Source of the DNA: Chrysochromulina parva
Lineage: Eukaryota > Haptophyta > Prymnesiales > Chrysochromulinaceae
Assembly: GCA_002887195.1 (NCBI GenBank)
Contig: PJAB01000366.1
Coordinates: 1-28,778, forward strand
DNA length: 28,778 bases
Direction: 5' to 3'
Positions within the stretch are counted from its first letter, which is position 1. The number at the start of each line of letters is the position of its first letter. Below are positions 1 through 8,152 of this stretch, piece by piece. Under the pieces are notes generated by a model. It was not told the origin of the DNA. It worked only from the letters and a program-made list of their open reading frames with translations, and did not search any database. Position numbers and translations under genes: made by a program.

Positions 1-397
1 CTGATACGCCCAGGGGTTTGTCTGGGTCATGTCCATTCGGAGCGCGCACACCGCGCACATCCTCGTGCGTGCCACCATGCCACCGACAGGTGTGAGCTTG
101 GCCTCACCAGGTTGGCGTGCACACCTGCCATGCTTGTAGGTCTTGCCATGCATCGGGGGGTGAACTTCATCTGGGCATACGTTGTCCGAGCGAGTACGTG
201 ACTATCGATTTGTGCGTGTAGCCCGTACAGCGGCACATCTCATGGACATCTTGGGTGGTAGGTTACACGGTTACAGTACAGCATGCGGATAGGTTAGAAG
301 GTTACAGTACAGCATGTGGCAGGTCCCGACGATGTGAAATTTCGTGAAACGCGACGAGCCACGTGCACCGCGTCATCTGGCAGCGCGGCAGATCACC
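1..397. other. 5' flank without a supported gene
   Basis: No reading frame here has a recognisable protein. The part from about 259 onward is the leader and promoter region of the threonine deaminase gene and carries a short tandem duplication, listed separately. An ATG at 332 in the frame of the enzyme is followed at once by TGA, so it cannot start that protein. Confidence 0.5.
259..320. repeat. 31-bp tandem duplication upstream of threonine deaminase
   Basis: Two adjacent 31-base units (259-289 and 290-320) each start with TAGGTTA and each contain the identical 17-base word GGTTACAGTACAGCATG (269-285 and 300-316). They lie about 80-140 bases before the ATG at 398, so they are in the promoter or the transcribed leader. 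Function unknown. Confidence 0.8.
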
Positions 398-2155
398 ATG
401 GCAACGCTGTTGAAGGCTAGGCTGCCCATACGCCTGGGCAACGTCCGGCCAATGTCTGGACTCCCGTACCGCATCCGTGCTCCGCTCGCCAAGCTGGTCG
501 AGCGCAAAAAGCCGGCAACGAGCGTGATGACCGGTGGCCTTGGCGACGGCGAAAAGCTCGAAACGAACGCGACTGGCCCGGACTATGTGCGGCTCGCGCT
601 CACGAGCCGCGTGTACGATCTGCTTGGGGAAACGCCGCTTCAGTACGCGAGCGGGCTCAGCGAGCGGCTCAACTGCAGCGTGCATGTGAAGCGCGAGGAC
701 CTGCTGCCCTCGTTCTCATACAAGCTGCGCGGCGCTTACAACCGGCTGGCGCACCTGCCGGCTGACAAGAAGGAGGTGATCACGGCCTCGGTCGGCTCGC
801 AGGGCCTCTCAGTCGCTGTCGCGGCGCGCGCGCTCGGCGTCCGCGCGACGGTCGTGATGCCCCAGCGCACGCCGGCAAAGCGGATCGCTGCCATCGAGCG
901 CGCGGGCGCTCTGGTCGTGGTCAAGGGCACCACTCTGGGTGAGGCGTTTGAGGAGGTGCAGAAGATCGCGTCGGCGGACCCGCAGGTAATGGAGCTGCAG
1001 CCGCACGACGACCCGTACGTCATTTCCGGGCAGGCGACGGCCGCGCTCGAGATTGTCAAGCAGATCGGCGCCGCGCTCGAGGGCCACGAGCACAATCGAC
1101 TGGACGCCGTGTTCGTGGTCGCGGGCGGCTCGTCGCTGCTCGCGGGCGTCGCGGCGGTGGTCAAGTCTGTGATGCCGCGCACCAAGGTCATCGGCGTTGA
1201 GGCGAGCTCCGCCGACCTGCTGCACCGCTCGCTGCTTGCTGGCCACACTCTCTCGGTGGCGGAGCCGGCGCCCTTCGTGGACGGTGCGTCGGTGCGCCAG
1301 CTCGGTCCGGAGGTGTTTCGACTGTGCAATGAGCTGGTGGACGACATCGTGGTGGTCTCGCACGATGAGATTTGCGCGGCCGTGCGTGACGCCTTTGAGG
1401 ACACCCGTGCCGTTCTCGAGCCCGCGGGCGCTGTCGCGATCGCCGGCCTCAAGAAGTACGTGACCGCGATGCCCGCACCTGCACCGGGCAAGTCGCGCGG
1501 CAATTTCGTGGCCATCTCGTCGGACGCGTCCAACATCGAGTTCGACATCCTGCGCTTTATCGCCGAGCGCGCCGCCATTGGCGAGCAGCGCGAGAAGCTC
1601 TTCGCGCTCCGAATGCCCGACCGCACCGGCATGTTCTTCTCCATGTACAAGGCGGTGCAGCCGCGGCTCGTCACCGAGTTCGTCTACAGGCACTCGCCCA
1701 AGGACAAGGACGCGCTCGTGTACATGGCGATGGAGACGAGCGAGGCCGAGGCCAAGAAAATGTCCCCCGAGATGTTTGCAGCGGACGTGATCTCGGCGCT
1801 AGGCAAGCATGAAGTGTACGCGATCGACGTGACGGGCGACGAGATGGCCAAGTCGCACGCGCGCTATCTGGCCGGAGGCCGGCCGGGCGAGATCCCCGGC
1901 GAGCGCATCGTGCGCTTCGAGTTCCCCGAGAACGCGGGCGCGCTCAACCAGTTCCTCGGTGCGCTGAACAAGCGCGATGGCTGGTTCATCACCATGCTCC
2001 ACTACCGCAACCACGGCGGCCAGGTGGGCAAGGTGCTCGCGGGCGTACGCGTTCCTGAGGGCCAGGACAAGGCCTTCACAGAGGTGCTCGAGGGGCTTGG
2101 CTACCCCTTCTTCGACGAGACACAGAATATCATCTACCGCGATTTCATGCGATGA
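398..2155 (+). CDS. threonine deaminase (biosynthetic threonine ammonia-lyase) with divergent cofactor loops
   Basis: PLP enzyme of fold type II, 585 residues, expected to convert L-threonine to 2-oxobutanoate and ammonia, the first step of isoleucine synthesis. The Schiff-base lysine sits in SYKLRGAYN (K109). The conserved VLEPAGA (E341) and DDPYVISGQ segments are present. The C-terminal third has the two ACT-like regulatory lobes of the biosynthetic form (about 403-480, with MPDRTGMFFSMYKAV and VTEFVYRH; about 503-585, with FPENAGALNQFL), which in the family bind isoleucine and valine. The first 33 residues lack acidic residues and are rich in Arg and Lys, as in an organelle-targeting peptide. 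The start at 398 is the first in-frame ATG and has a good context (ATCACCATGG); the longer frame begins with GTG at 344. Odd: the usual SAGNH, GGGGL and SGAN cofactor motifs read SVGSQ (S134), GGSSL (243-247) and SSDAS (374-378). Family assignment is secure; activity and specificity are inferred. Confidence 0.9.
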   Translation: MATLLKARLPIRLGNVRPMSGLPYRIRAPLAKLVERKKPATSVMTGGLGDGEKLETNATGPDYVRLALTSRVYDLLGETPLQYASGLSERLNCSVHVKREDLLPSFSYKLRGAYNRLAHLPADKKEVITASVGSQGLSVAVAARALGVRATVVMPQRTPAKRIAAIERAGALVVVKGTTLGEAFEEVQKIASADPQVMELQPHDDPYVISGQATAALEIVKQIGAALEGHEHNRLDAVFVVAGGSSLLAGVAAVVKSVMPRTKVIGVEASSADLLHRSLLAGHTLSVAEPAPFVDGASVRQLGPEVFRLCNELVDDIVVVSHDEICAAVRDAFEDTRAVLEPAGAVAIAGLKKYVTAMPAPAPGKSRGNFVAISSDASNIEFDILRFIAERAAIGEQREKLFALRMPDRTGMFFSMYKAVQPRLVTEFVYRHSPKDKDALVYMAMETSEAEAKKMSPEMFAADVISALGKHEVYAIDVTGDEMAKSHARYLAGGRPGEIPGERIVRFEFPENAGALNQFLGALNKRDGWFITMLHYRNHGGQVGKVLAGVRVPEGQDKAFTEVLEGLGYPFFDETQNIIYRDFMR

Positions 2156-2841
2156 GGCACACAGGCACTGCAATGCACACAGGCTAAGAGGGCCCGGGGG
2201 AGCGCTATCCGGTGATGCTCATTGAGCGGTGCTCAGTGGTCATCGGTCCAGGCCACATCCAGGGGCAGGGGTACCCGATCGGGGCTGGGCAGGGACAAGG
2301 ATGGCGGCCGTGCACCCGATCGCCGCCCCTGCTCTGCTCTCGGAGAAGCATCTCTATCCGTTAGTTCTTCCGATTGCTGATCGGCGACATCACCGGTACG
2401 CGTTACTCTCAAACGTCGAGCTCATCATTGCCGAGGTATCGTGAGAGCCCATGATCCATGATGAGGTCGGGTGAGATTTCTATTCGTATGACAAAAGATG
2501 TGTTGCGCCGGCGCCGTGTTCAGAGGACCTCTTCAAGGGAGCGAGACCGAGACGGTGCCCGGCCCCCGCGGTCGTCGCATGACGGTTGACGCATCGGCTC
2601 GTGACGTGGGAATACACAAGATAAGCTCGGTGCGCGCGGTTGCGAGGTCTTCGTCGAAGACGAGGGCCGCACACGAGACACCCGCTTGCGACAGTCTGAT
2701 TCGCGAAGTATAAGGTCTGTCATCAATGTTTCAGTTGGACGTTGGTGCGTGAGCGCCCTCGGCGTCCAGCCCTGAGTTCAGCGTCGTCTCAGCCACCGGC
2801 ACAGCCACGGCTCTCTAGCCGTCGGGCGCTCAGCACGTCCC
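2156..2841. other. convergent intergenic region
   Basis: 686 bases between the 3' ends of the threonine deaminase gene and the gene on the minus strand. Short open frames exist but none shows a known domain or a credible start. Presumably the two 3' untranslated regions and termination signals; no clear RNA gene seen. Confidence 0.5.
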
Positions 2842-3476
2842 TCACGCAGGCGCGGGCGCCGCCTCCATCCCCGTCGGCGCACTGCCGTCGGCAGCACGCG
2901 CCGCCTGATACGAGAGGAGCTCCGCGTCGAGGTCCTCAATTGTCGCCTTGGGCTTGGGCTTCTCCTTCTTCTCCTTCATCTCAACATCCTTCTTCTTGCC
3001 CTCCTTCTTTTTGTCGATCGCGCCCTTGATCGGGCCGCCGCTGCCGGGTGTCCTGGGCGATTTGTCCACCGCCTTGACGCCCGTCGCCTTTTGGTAGCAC
3101 ATCTGGAGCCGCGAGATGAAAGCGGGCATGGCCTCGAGGGGCACGCCGACATGGCCCGAGTTCTGGCCCCACTGCATACAAGGCAGGGACGGCGACGCGA
3201 GGGCGAGTTAGCCCGGTGAGGGCAATCCGGGCGCGTGAAATGAGGGGTCACACTCACCTTGTGTTCAATGTAGCAGCCGTCAGTGACCATCGTGAAGGTA
3301 AACGAGCCCTTGGCTGTGTTCAGCGGGACAGGGCCACTGGGCGACTTGCCGCCGCTGCCCTTGCCGCCGCTGCCGGGCCGCGGCGACTTGCCGCCGCTGC
3401 CGGGCCGCGGCGACTTGCCGGGCTGTGGCGCCGCGCCATTGGGCGACTTCTTTGGGCCGCGGGCACTCTTCACCAT
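2842..3476 (-). CDS. small basic protein, unknown; UAP56-binding-motif-like C-terminus
   Basis: Two exons (3476-3258 and 3171-2842) give 182 residues. The join is supported by a classical intron (donor GTGAGTG, acceptor TGTATGCAG) and by the reading frame: each exon frame has no plausible continuation on its own. Residues 1-55 are a Pro/Gly/Ser/Lys tail with repeated KSPRPGSGG units. Residues 56-125 look like a small folded domain (KGSFTFTMVTDGCYIEHK followed by WGQNSGHVGVPLEAMPAF) that I do not recognise. Then comes a Lys/Glu-rich stretch (DKKKEGKKKDVEMKEKKEK) and an end DLDAELLSYQAAR, close to the LDAELDAYNAR-type C-terminal UAP56-binding motif of ALYREF-like mRNA export adaptors. An RNA-related role is therefore possible but inferred. 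The ATG at 3476 is the first in frame (the longer frame starts with TTG). Shares a divergent promoter with the gene at 3864. Confidence 0.65.
3172..3257 (-). other. intron (86 nt) of the small basic protein gene
   Basis: On the minus strand the intron begins GTGAGTG directly after a codon AAG and ends TGTATGCAG directly before TGG. It is phase 0. Removing it joins IEHK to WGQNSG. Confidence 0.8.
3346..3416 (-). repeat. 27-bp tandem coding repeat (KSPRPGSGG units)
   Basis: Two near-identical 27-base copies (about 3360-3386 and 3387-3413) plus a shorter degenerate copy encode the Pro/Gly/Ser/Lys repeats at the N-terminus of the small basic protein. It lies in exon 1, in frame. Confidence 0.75.
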
Positions 3477-3863
3477 TGCACGGGCGACACGTGTCAATCG
3501 TGAAATTTTCTGAAGCGCATGACGGTCGCATGTTGGCCGACGACAACATTAAACATCGCACTTACAAATTTGGAATGAAACGGCGAAAATTTTTCGCTGG
3601 GCACCGGCAACAACCCACCGACTCTTGCTCGGCAAGCCCTAATCGATTGCCATTGTCGCGGTGCGGCGCACCGCTTCCCAAACAGCCGGCCAGACACTAC
3701 CCTCATGACCCTCACGCCCAGGCCCCCAGGCCCGCTGGTAGTGCCGTGTGCCGATTGTGACAGGGATGTGATGATGTAGCTTCTGCAGCGCCGCAGACCT
3801 ATTGACCCACTGCGGCTTCTGCGCCTGCTGCCTGTGCCTGGCAGGTAACGCACCGCGGCCGTG
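3477..3863. promoter_or_regulatory. divergent promoter region with an E2F-like palindrome
   Basis: 387 bases between two divergently transcribed starts. It contains the AT-rich stretch around 3540-3600, unusual in this GC-rich window. At its centre (3583-3597) is a near-perfect palindrome, GCGAAAA and TTTTCGC arms around one T, preceded by CGG, giving two facing GGCGAAA/TTTTCGC boxes that resemble E2F/DP sites (TTTSGCGC type). No TATA box recognised. Confidence 0.45.
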
Positions 3864-6338
3864 ATGTCGAGAATGATCGACGCTTACCTCGCGGCCTGCA
3901 AGGCTGCAAACGAGCGGCCAAACCAGGACCTCGCGGCGGCGCTCGGAGGTGATGAGGGCGACTCGTGCTTCAGGATCAGTGGGATGGCTCTCAGCGATGC
4001 GACCGTGCACTGCGTCGCCGAGGGGCTCAAGGCCGGGCACAGCTTCACCGAGTCGGAGCTGACGGAGCTGCAGCTGTCGCCGCGCGCGCTAGGTGAGCTC
4101 GTGCAGAGCCTCGCGTCGGGCGGCAGCCTCATGCGCCTGAGCATCGCCGACTGCGGCCTGGGCGACGAGGGTGCGCTCGCGGTGCTGCCGGTGGTGCGCG
4201 CGGGCTCGCTCTCGACGCTCGAGCTGCGCTCGAACCGCATCGGCAACCCGGGTGCGTCGAGCCTGGCGGAGGCGCTCGCGGGCAACTCGGCGCTGCGCTC
4301 CATCGACCTGCAGCGCAACGACATCAAAGACCAAGGCGCCATCGGCCTGGCGGCCGCGCTCCAGGTCAACGGCGCGCTGCAGGTGGTCAACTTGCGCTTC
4401 AACGAGGTGGGTGACGCGGGCGCGACGGCGCTGGGCAAGGCGCTGCAGAGCAATCGGTCGATCGTCGAGCTGCACTTGGGCGGCAATCTGATAGGCCCTG
4501 AGGGCGCCATGCAGCTTGCCGCGTCGCTCGAAGCGAACTCAACGCTGCGTACGCTCAATCTGCGTTCAAATGCGATCCTGGACGTAGGCGCGGTCGCGAT
4601 CGCGCGCATGTGCAAGCGCAACGATGCGCTCGTCGAGCTGTACCTGGGCTCGAACGGCATCGGCGAGGAGGGCTGCGCCGCACTCGCCGACTCTTGGAAG
4701 CACAACTCGCGCCTGCAGCGGGTCGACCTCCAGGGCGCGAGCTGTGGGCGCACTGGCGCGCTCGCGGTCGCCGAGGCGCTCCGAGTGAACCGTACGCTGA
4801 AGCAGCTGGTGCTTGAGATCGAGCCCAACAACCGCGAGGGCGCGACGGCGGTCGCGAACGCGCTGCGCTCCAACACGACCATCACCGAGCTTGCGCTTGG
4901 TGAGGCCGGGGCTCTAGATGAGGGGATCCTCGCGGCAGTCAACGGCACGCTGCGGGTCAACAAGTTCATCACGACGATCGGCAACGGCGCGGCGGGATCC
5001 GCCCCGGAGTTGCCGCCCGCGCCGCCGCCTTCCTCGTGCTCCGCTGCCGTCGCCGCCGCCACGCCGCAGCTGAGGGAGCGCTCTCCGCCGCTGCAGCGGC
5101 AGATGTCGCTCGGGGCCGCCATCGGCGCAACGGCGACGCTCTCTCCGCGCGCGGCGGCCACCGGGCCGCCCAGCGTCTTGAGCAAGGCGGGTAGCACAAA
5201 AGGCTTCGGCAGCGGCGCCTTGAAGCCACCGGGTGTCGGCGACGGGCGCGCCAAGACACCAGGCGAGGCGGTTCACGAGGCGCGGCTCGCCGGAGCGGCG
5301 CTCACCGGCGTGAACACACGGATGGAGCAGCTGGCGGCCGCGATGGAGGTGCGGCTGCAGGCGCACGAGGCGCAGCTGATGCGGCTGCACTCGGACTTGC
5401 ACACTGAGCGTGAGAAGACGAAGAACCTTGAGACGCACGTGGCGGAGCTGCTCCAGTCGCAGGACAAGGCCCGCCATGAGCTCTCAAGGTTAAACGGGGA
5501 GCTGCTCGAGAAGGGCCGCGACCTCGAGCAGCTTCGCCAGGAGCTGCGCTGGGTAGACGAGGCCGCGGCCAAGGCGCGCGCGCACGAGGAGGCGGAGCGG
5601 CGCGCGGCCGTCGACGGTCTGCACAGCCAGCTCACGAAACTCGCTGAGGCGCAGTCGAGTCATATGGCCGACACAGACGCAGCGGCGCGCGGCGCGGCCG
5701 AATCGCTCGAGGCGGTGCGCGACGAGATGAAGCGCAGCTTCGGCGAGAGCGCGGCGCGGCTCGGCTCCGTCGAGCGCGCAGGCCAGCATGCGACCGAGCA
5801 GCTGCGCGCCGCGTTCGCCGAGGCGCAGGCAGCGCGTGAGGTGGAGGTTGTCGAGCTCACGGAGGCGCAGGCGGCGACGGCGCAGAAGCTCTCGGATGAG
5901 CTCCGATGGGTCGATGAGGAGCACATGCGATGCCGCGCGGAGGATGACCAAAAGGTGTCCGCGGCGCTCGAGGCGGTGCGCGAGGAGACGCGCGGTGCCC
6001 TAGAGGAGCTGCGCGCGCAAGTGAGCGAAGCCATCGTGCCGCTCGGCGAGCCCGGGGCTCTCTCGACTCTCCAGCAGGCGCTCTTGCGCGTCGACACGCT
6101 GGGAGAGGCCGTGGCCCAGCTCTGCGCGTACATGCAGTCGCTCAAGATCAAGGAGGTGGCGAGCGCTGCGGAGGCGCGGCTCGCCGAGCTCGAGGGGCGG
6201 CTCACCGGAGGGGGCACTATGGTGCCCGCGGCGCTCGATCACCGCATCTCGCAGCTCGAGATCGCCCTGCATGAGGAGCAGCAGTCGACGCTGCGTGCGC
6301 TGCAGGCCATCGTTGAGAGCCAGCAGGCGCCGCACTGA
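3864..6338 (+). CDS. leucine-rich repeat (RNI-type) and coiled-coil protein
   Basis: 824 residues in one exon. About residues 70-365 form nine or ten 28-residue ribonuclease-inhibitor-type leucine-rich repeats of the form GA..LA.AL..N..L..L.L..N.I, as in NLRC3-like and RanGAP-like proteins of protists. Residues about 376-476 are a Pro/Ala/Gly/Ser-rich linker. Residues about 476-824 are heptad-rich, full of Glu, Ala, Gln and Arg, and predicted to form a long coiled coil; the motif ELRWVDE occurs twice there, each followed by related sequence (EAVRDE and EAVREE). No catalytic domain, signal peptide or membrane segment is seen. The architecture suggests a scaffold or cytoskeleton-associated protein; the partner is unknown. 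The frame opens with GTG at 3861, so the ATG at 3864 (or 3873) is taken as the start. Confidence 0.88.
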   Translation: MSRMIDAYLAACKAANERPNQDLAAALGGDEGDSCFRISGMALSDATVHCVAEGLKAGHSFTESELTELQLSPRALGELVQSLASGGSLMRLSIADCGLGDEGALAVLPVVRAGSLSTLELRSNRIGNPGASSLAEALAGNSALRSIDLQRNDIKDQGAIGLAAALQVNGALQVVNLRFNEVGDAGATALGKALQSNRSIVELHLGGNLIGPEGAMQLAASLEANSTLRTLNLRSNAILDVGAVAIARMCKRNDALVELYLGSNGIGEEGCAALADSWKHNSRLQRVDLQGASCGRTGALAVAEALRVNRTLKQLVLEIEPNNREGATAVANALRSNTTITELALGEAGALDEGILAAVNGTLRVNKFITTIGNGAAGSAPELPPAPPPSSCSAAVAAATPQLRERSPPLQRQMSLGAAIGATATLSPRAAATGPPSVLSKAGSTKGFGSGALKPPGVGDGRAKTPGEAVHEARLAGAALTGVNTRMEQLAAAMEVRLQAHEAQLMRLHSDLHTEREKTKNLETHVAELLQSQDKARHELSRLNGELLEKGRDLEQLRQELRWVDEAAAKARAHEEAERRAAVDGLHSQLTKLAEAQSSHMADTDAAARGAAESLEAVRDEMKRSFGESAARLGSVERAGQHATEQLRAAFAEAQAAREVEVVELTEAQAATAQKLSDELRWVDEEHMRCRAEDDQKVSAALEAVREETRGALEELRAQVSEAIVPLGEPGALSTLQQALLRVDTLGEAVAQLCAYMQSLKIKEVASAAEARLAELEGRLTGGGTMVPAALDHRISQLEIALHEEQQSTLRALQAIVESQQAPH

Positions 6339-7094
6339 GCGGGCCTCACCGAGCGCGCCGCACTGAGCGAGCGAGCGTCCATCGCTGCAGTCGCGGACGT
6401 CGGCGCGGACACTCACGCCAACCCCTCGGAGGCAGGGCCCGACCCGCTCGCGGCGCTCGCGTTCCCCACAGGGCGCAGTGCCGTGCTGGGCTCTCGTCGA
6501 GGGGGGTCGGGAGGTGGGGCGCGTGCGTAGTTCGAGGCGGTGGGAAGGGCAGGCCGGGGGCGGCGGGCAGGCCGGGGCTCGGGCGCGAGGGTCAAGTCAG
6601 CCTTAAGGGCAGGGGTGCATCATGTTCAGTGCCGTGTGCCAAGGGGGCGGGTTCGCCGCGAGGGGGCTGCCGGGCACGCCATTTCTCAATTCGCCTCGCG
6701 ACGGACGCCGGCTTCACATAGTCAGCTGGCAGGTGGCGTTCTTCTACGGCGATCCGTGCGGCGTGCAGCTCTCTGCGTCTCTGGGGCAGTTCTCGCTGCG
6801 CGCCGCCGCACTAGCGCGTGGTGTGTCGACTGTCGTATAGAGGTTCAATCGCACAAAGCACTCGAGTTATCGGCACCTGTCGTTCCACAGACTCGACTCG
6901 ACTCGTCCGTCCGCCCGTGGACCGGGAGAGCGGTACTCGGTAAGGTCAAAGGTGCGCTCACCGCTCAGCATACAGCACGTTAGGCGAAGTGACTCTCACG
7001 AACGGAACGGAACATCCCCCGCGCCCGGGGATCCTGGTCCCCGCCGCCCCGCGGCCCCGGCCGCCGAGTCCGGTCAACGCACCCGCCCGCCCCG
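6339..7094. other. convergent intergenic region
   Basis: 756 bases between the 3' ends of the leucine-rich-repeat gene and the ESCO gene. The 15-base word around the stop codon, GCGCCGCACTGAGCG, is repeated 28 bases downstream (about 6327-6341 and 6355-6369). Open frames in this stretch have compositions typical of GC-rich noncoding DNA and no recognisable domain. Confidence 0.5.
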
Positions 7095-7952
7095 TCAATC
7101 GTACACAAGAAAGCGCTCTGTGCCAGTATACGCAGCCGCAAGGCGGCGGCCGTTCGCAGTGGGTCCAGAGAACGCAATCTGATCCAGAGGCAACTCGAAG
7201 CCCACGGCAAAACGCTGACGAGCCGCGTCGAGGAGCATGCGTGCGAGGCCGCGCCGCCGGTACTGCGGCTCGACCCACACGTGCGAGACACCGCACATGA
7301 CCTCTTGTGGCACACCGTCGTGCGCGAGCACGCTGCTGACATCGATGCTTGCCTCAGCCGTCGTAGCTTGCCGTTCACCCTGTCCCGTCTCGGCCGCGTC
7401 ACGTTCGATCGGTGTCTCGCGCGGCACCACGCGATATGCTCGTCGGAGAGGTTCGGTGATCACGAAGGCTCGCACGCGGCCTGTTGCCTCGAGGCAGAGT
7501 ACGGCACGGAAAGCAGGCGAAACGTCCTTGGCACCAAGCTCCGGGTCGAGCAGCGCCGCCGCTTCGATTACTTTGCGTCGCGCCTCGGCTCCATCACCCT
7601 CGCTCAGAGCAATGAGCCTGGTGCAGTCGGTGCGCTCGCTGCCAATTATGTGCTGCGCAAGAACGCCGCGGATGTGAACCCCTTGCACTGCGCGGCGGTG
7701 GTGGCGCTTGTGCAGCGCCTCGTCCGCCTCCTCGCCGTGCGTGTACGCAAGTCCACACACAGGACACTCAACAATGCGCGCAAAGCTTTTCTGTCCCAAG
7801 TCGATGTAAGTCTGTGCAAGTGGCGTGTCGGCAGCGGCTTTGCGCTTGCGCGATGCGCTGCCAGCGGCGGCTGATCCACGTGGCGGAGCGTCGACACGCG
7901 ACGCCGCTAACGGGCGACGGCTACCTGCCTTGCCCGACAAGAATTTTTGCAT
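7095..7952 (-). CDS. ESCO/Eco1-type cohesin N-acetyltransferase
   Basis: 285 residues. In this family the enzyme acetylates Smc3 lysines during S phase to establish sister-chromatid cohesion in the nucleus. Seen here: the family's C2H2 finger at about 63-85 (CPVCGLAY, then HKRHH), preceded by DLGQKSFARIVE; and the C-terminal GNAT domain at about 215-285, with CGVSHVWVEPQYRRRGLA (acetyl-CoA loop R-R-R-G-L-A), QIAFSGPT and the terminal YTGTERFLVYD, all close to human ESCO1/2. The N-terminal extension is short (about 50 residues, with a basic SRKRK cluster), shorter than in animals and similar to yeast Eco1. The PCNA-box often found at this end is not convincing (QKFL, no FF). The ATG at 7952 is the only credible start; the longer frame begins with GTG inside the divergent neighbour. 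Confidence 0.92.
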   Translation of the reverse strand: MQKFLSGKAGSRRPLAASRVDAPPRGSAAAGSASRKRKAAADTPLAQTYIDLGQKSFARIVECPVCGLAYTHGEEADEALHKRHHRRAVQGVHIRGVLAQHIIGSERTDCTRLIALSEGDGAEARRKVIEAAALLDPELGAKDVSPAFRAVLCLEATGRVRAFVITEPLRRAYRVVPRETPIERDAAETGQGERQATTAEASIDVSSVLAHDGVPQEVMCGVSHVWVEPQYRRRGLARMLLDAARQRFAVGFELPLDQIAFSGPTANGRRLAAAYTGTERFLVYD

Positions 7953-8152
7953 GGCCGAGCAGCGTGTGGCCGCGGTGGAGGACGCCCTGTTGCCGACAAA
8001 GCCAGTCGGCGAAGCGCGGGAGTTCTCCTTTGTTCTTCCCGTTCCGATTTGGATGCACTGGGATTCTCCCCTCCAGGGCCCAGGGAAAGAAAAGTCTAAA
8101 AATGTGCGAACCACTTTTGCAAATGTGATTATGCCATTTCTCCTTTGTGGCG
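7953..8152. promoter_or_regulatory. compact divergent promoter between ESCO and glycosyltransferase genes
   Basis: Exactly 200 bases separate the two ATGs, so both promoters and leaders overlap in this space. It is less GC-rich than the coding regions toward 8090-8150. No TATA box or clear known element recognised. Confidence 0.5.

Noticed and set aside
736..1693. Two overlapping long minus-strand frames
   Set aside because: Both are antisense to the threonine deaminase gene, whose plus-strand translation has clear family motifs.
3884..5254. 456-residue open frame on the minus strand
   Set aside because: Antisense shadow of the leucine-rich-repeat gene; Ser/Ala/Arg-rich with no motif, as expected from high third-position GC.
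6540..6983. 147-residue plus-strand frame in the convergent spacer
   Set aside because: Arg/Ala/Gly-rich, no motif, and another frame across the same bases is equally open; typical of GC-rich noncoding DNA.
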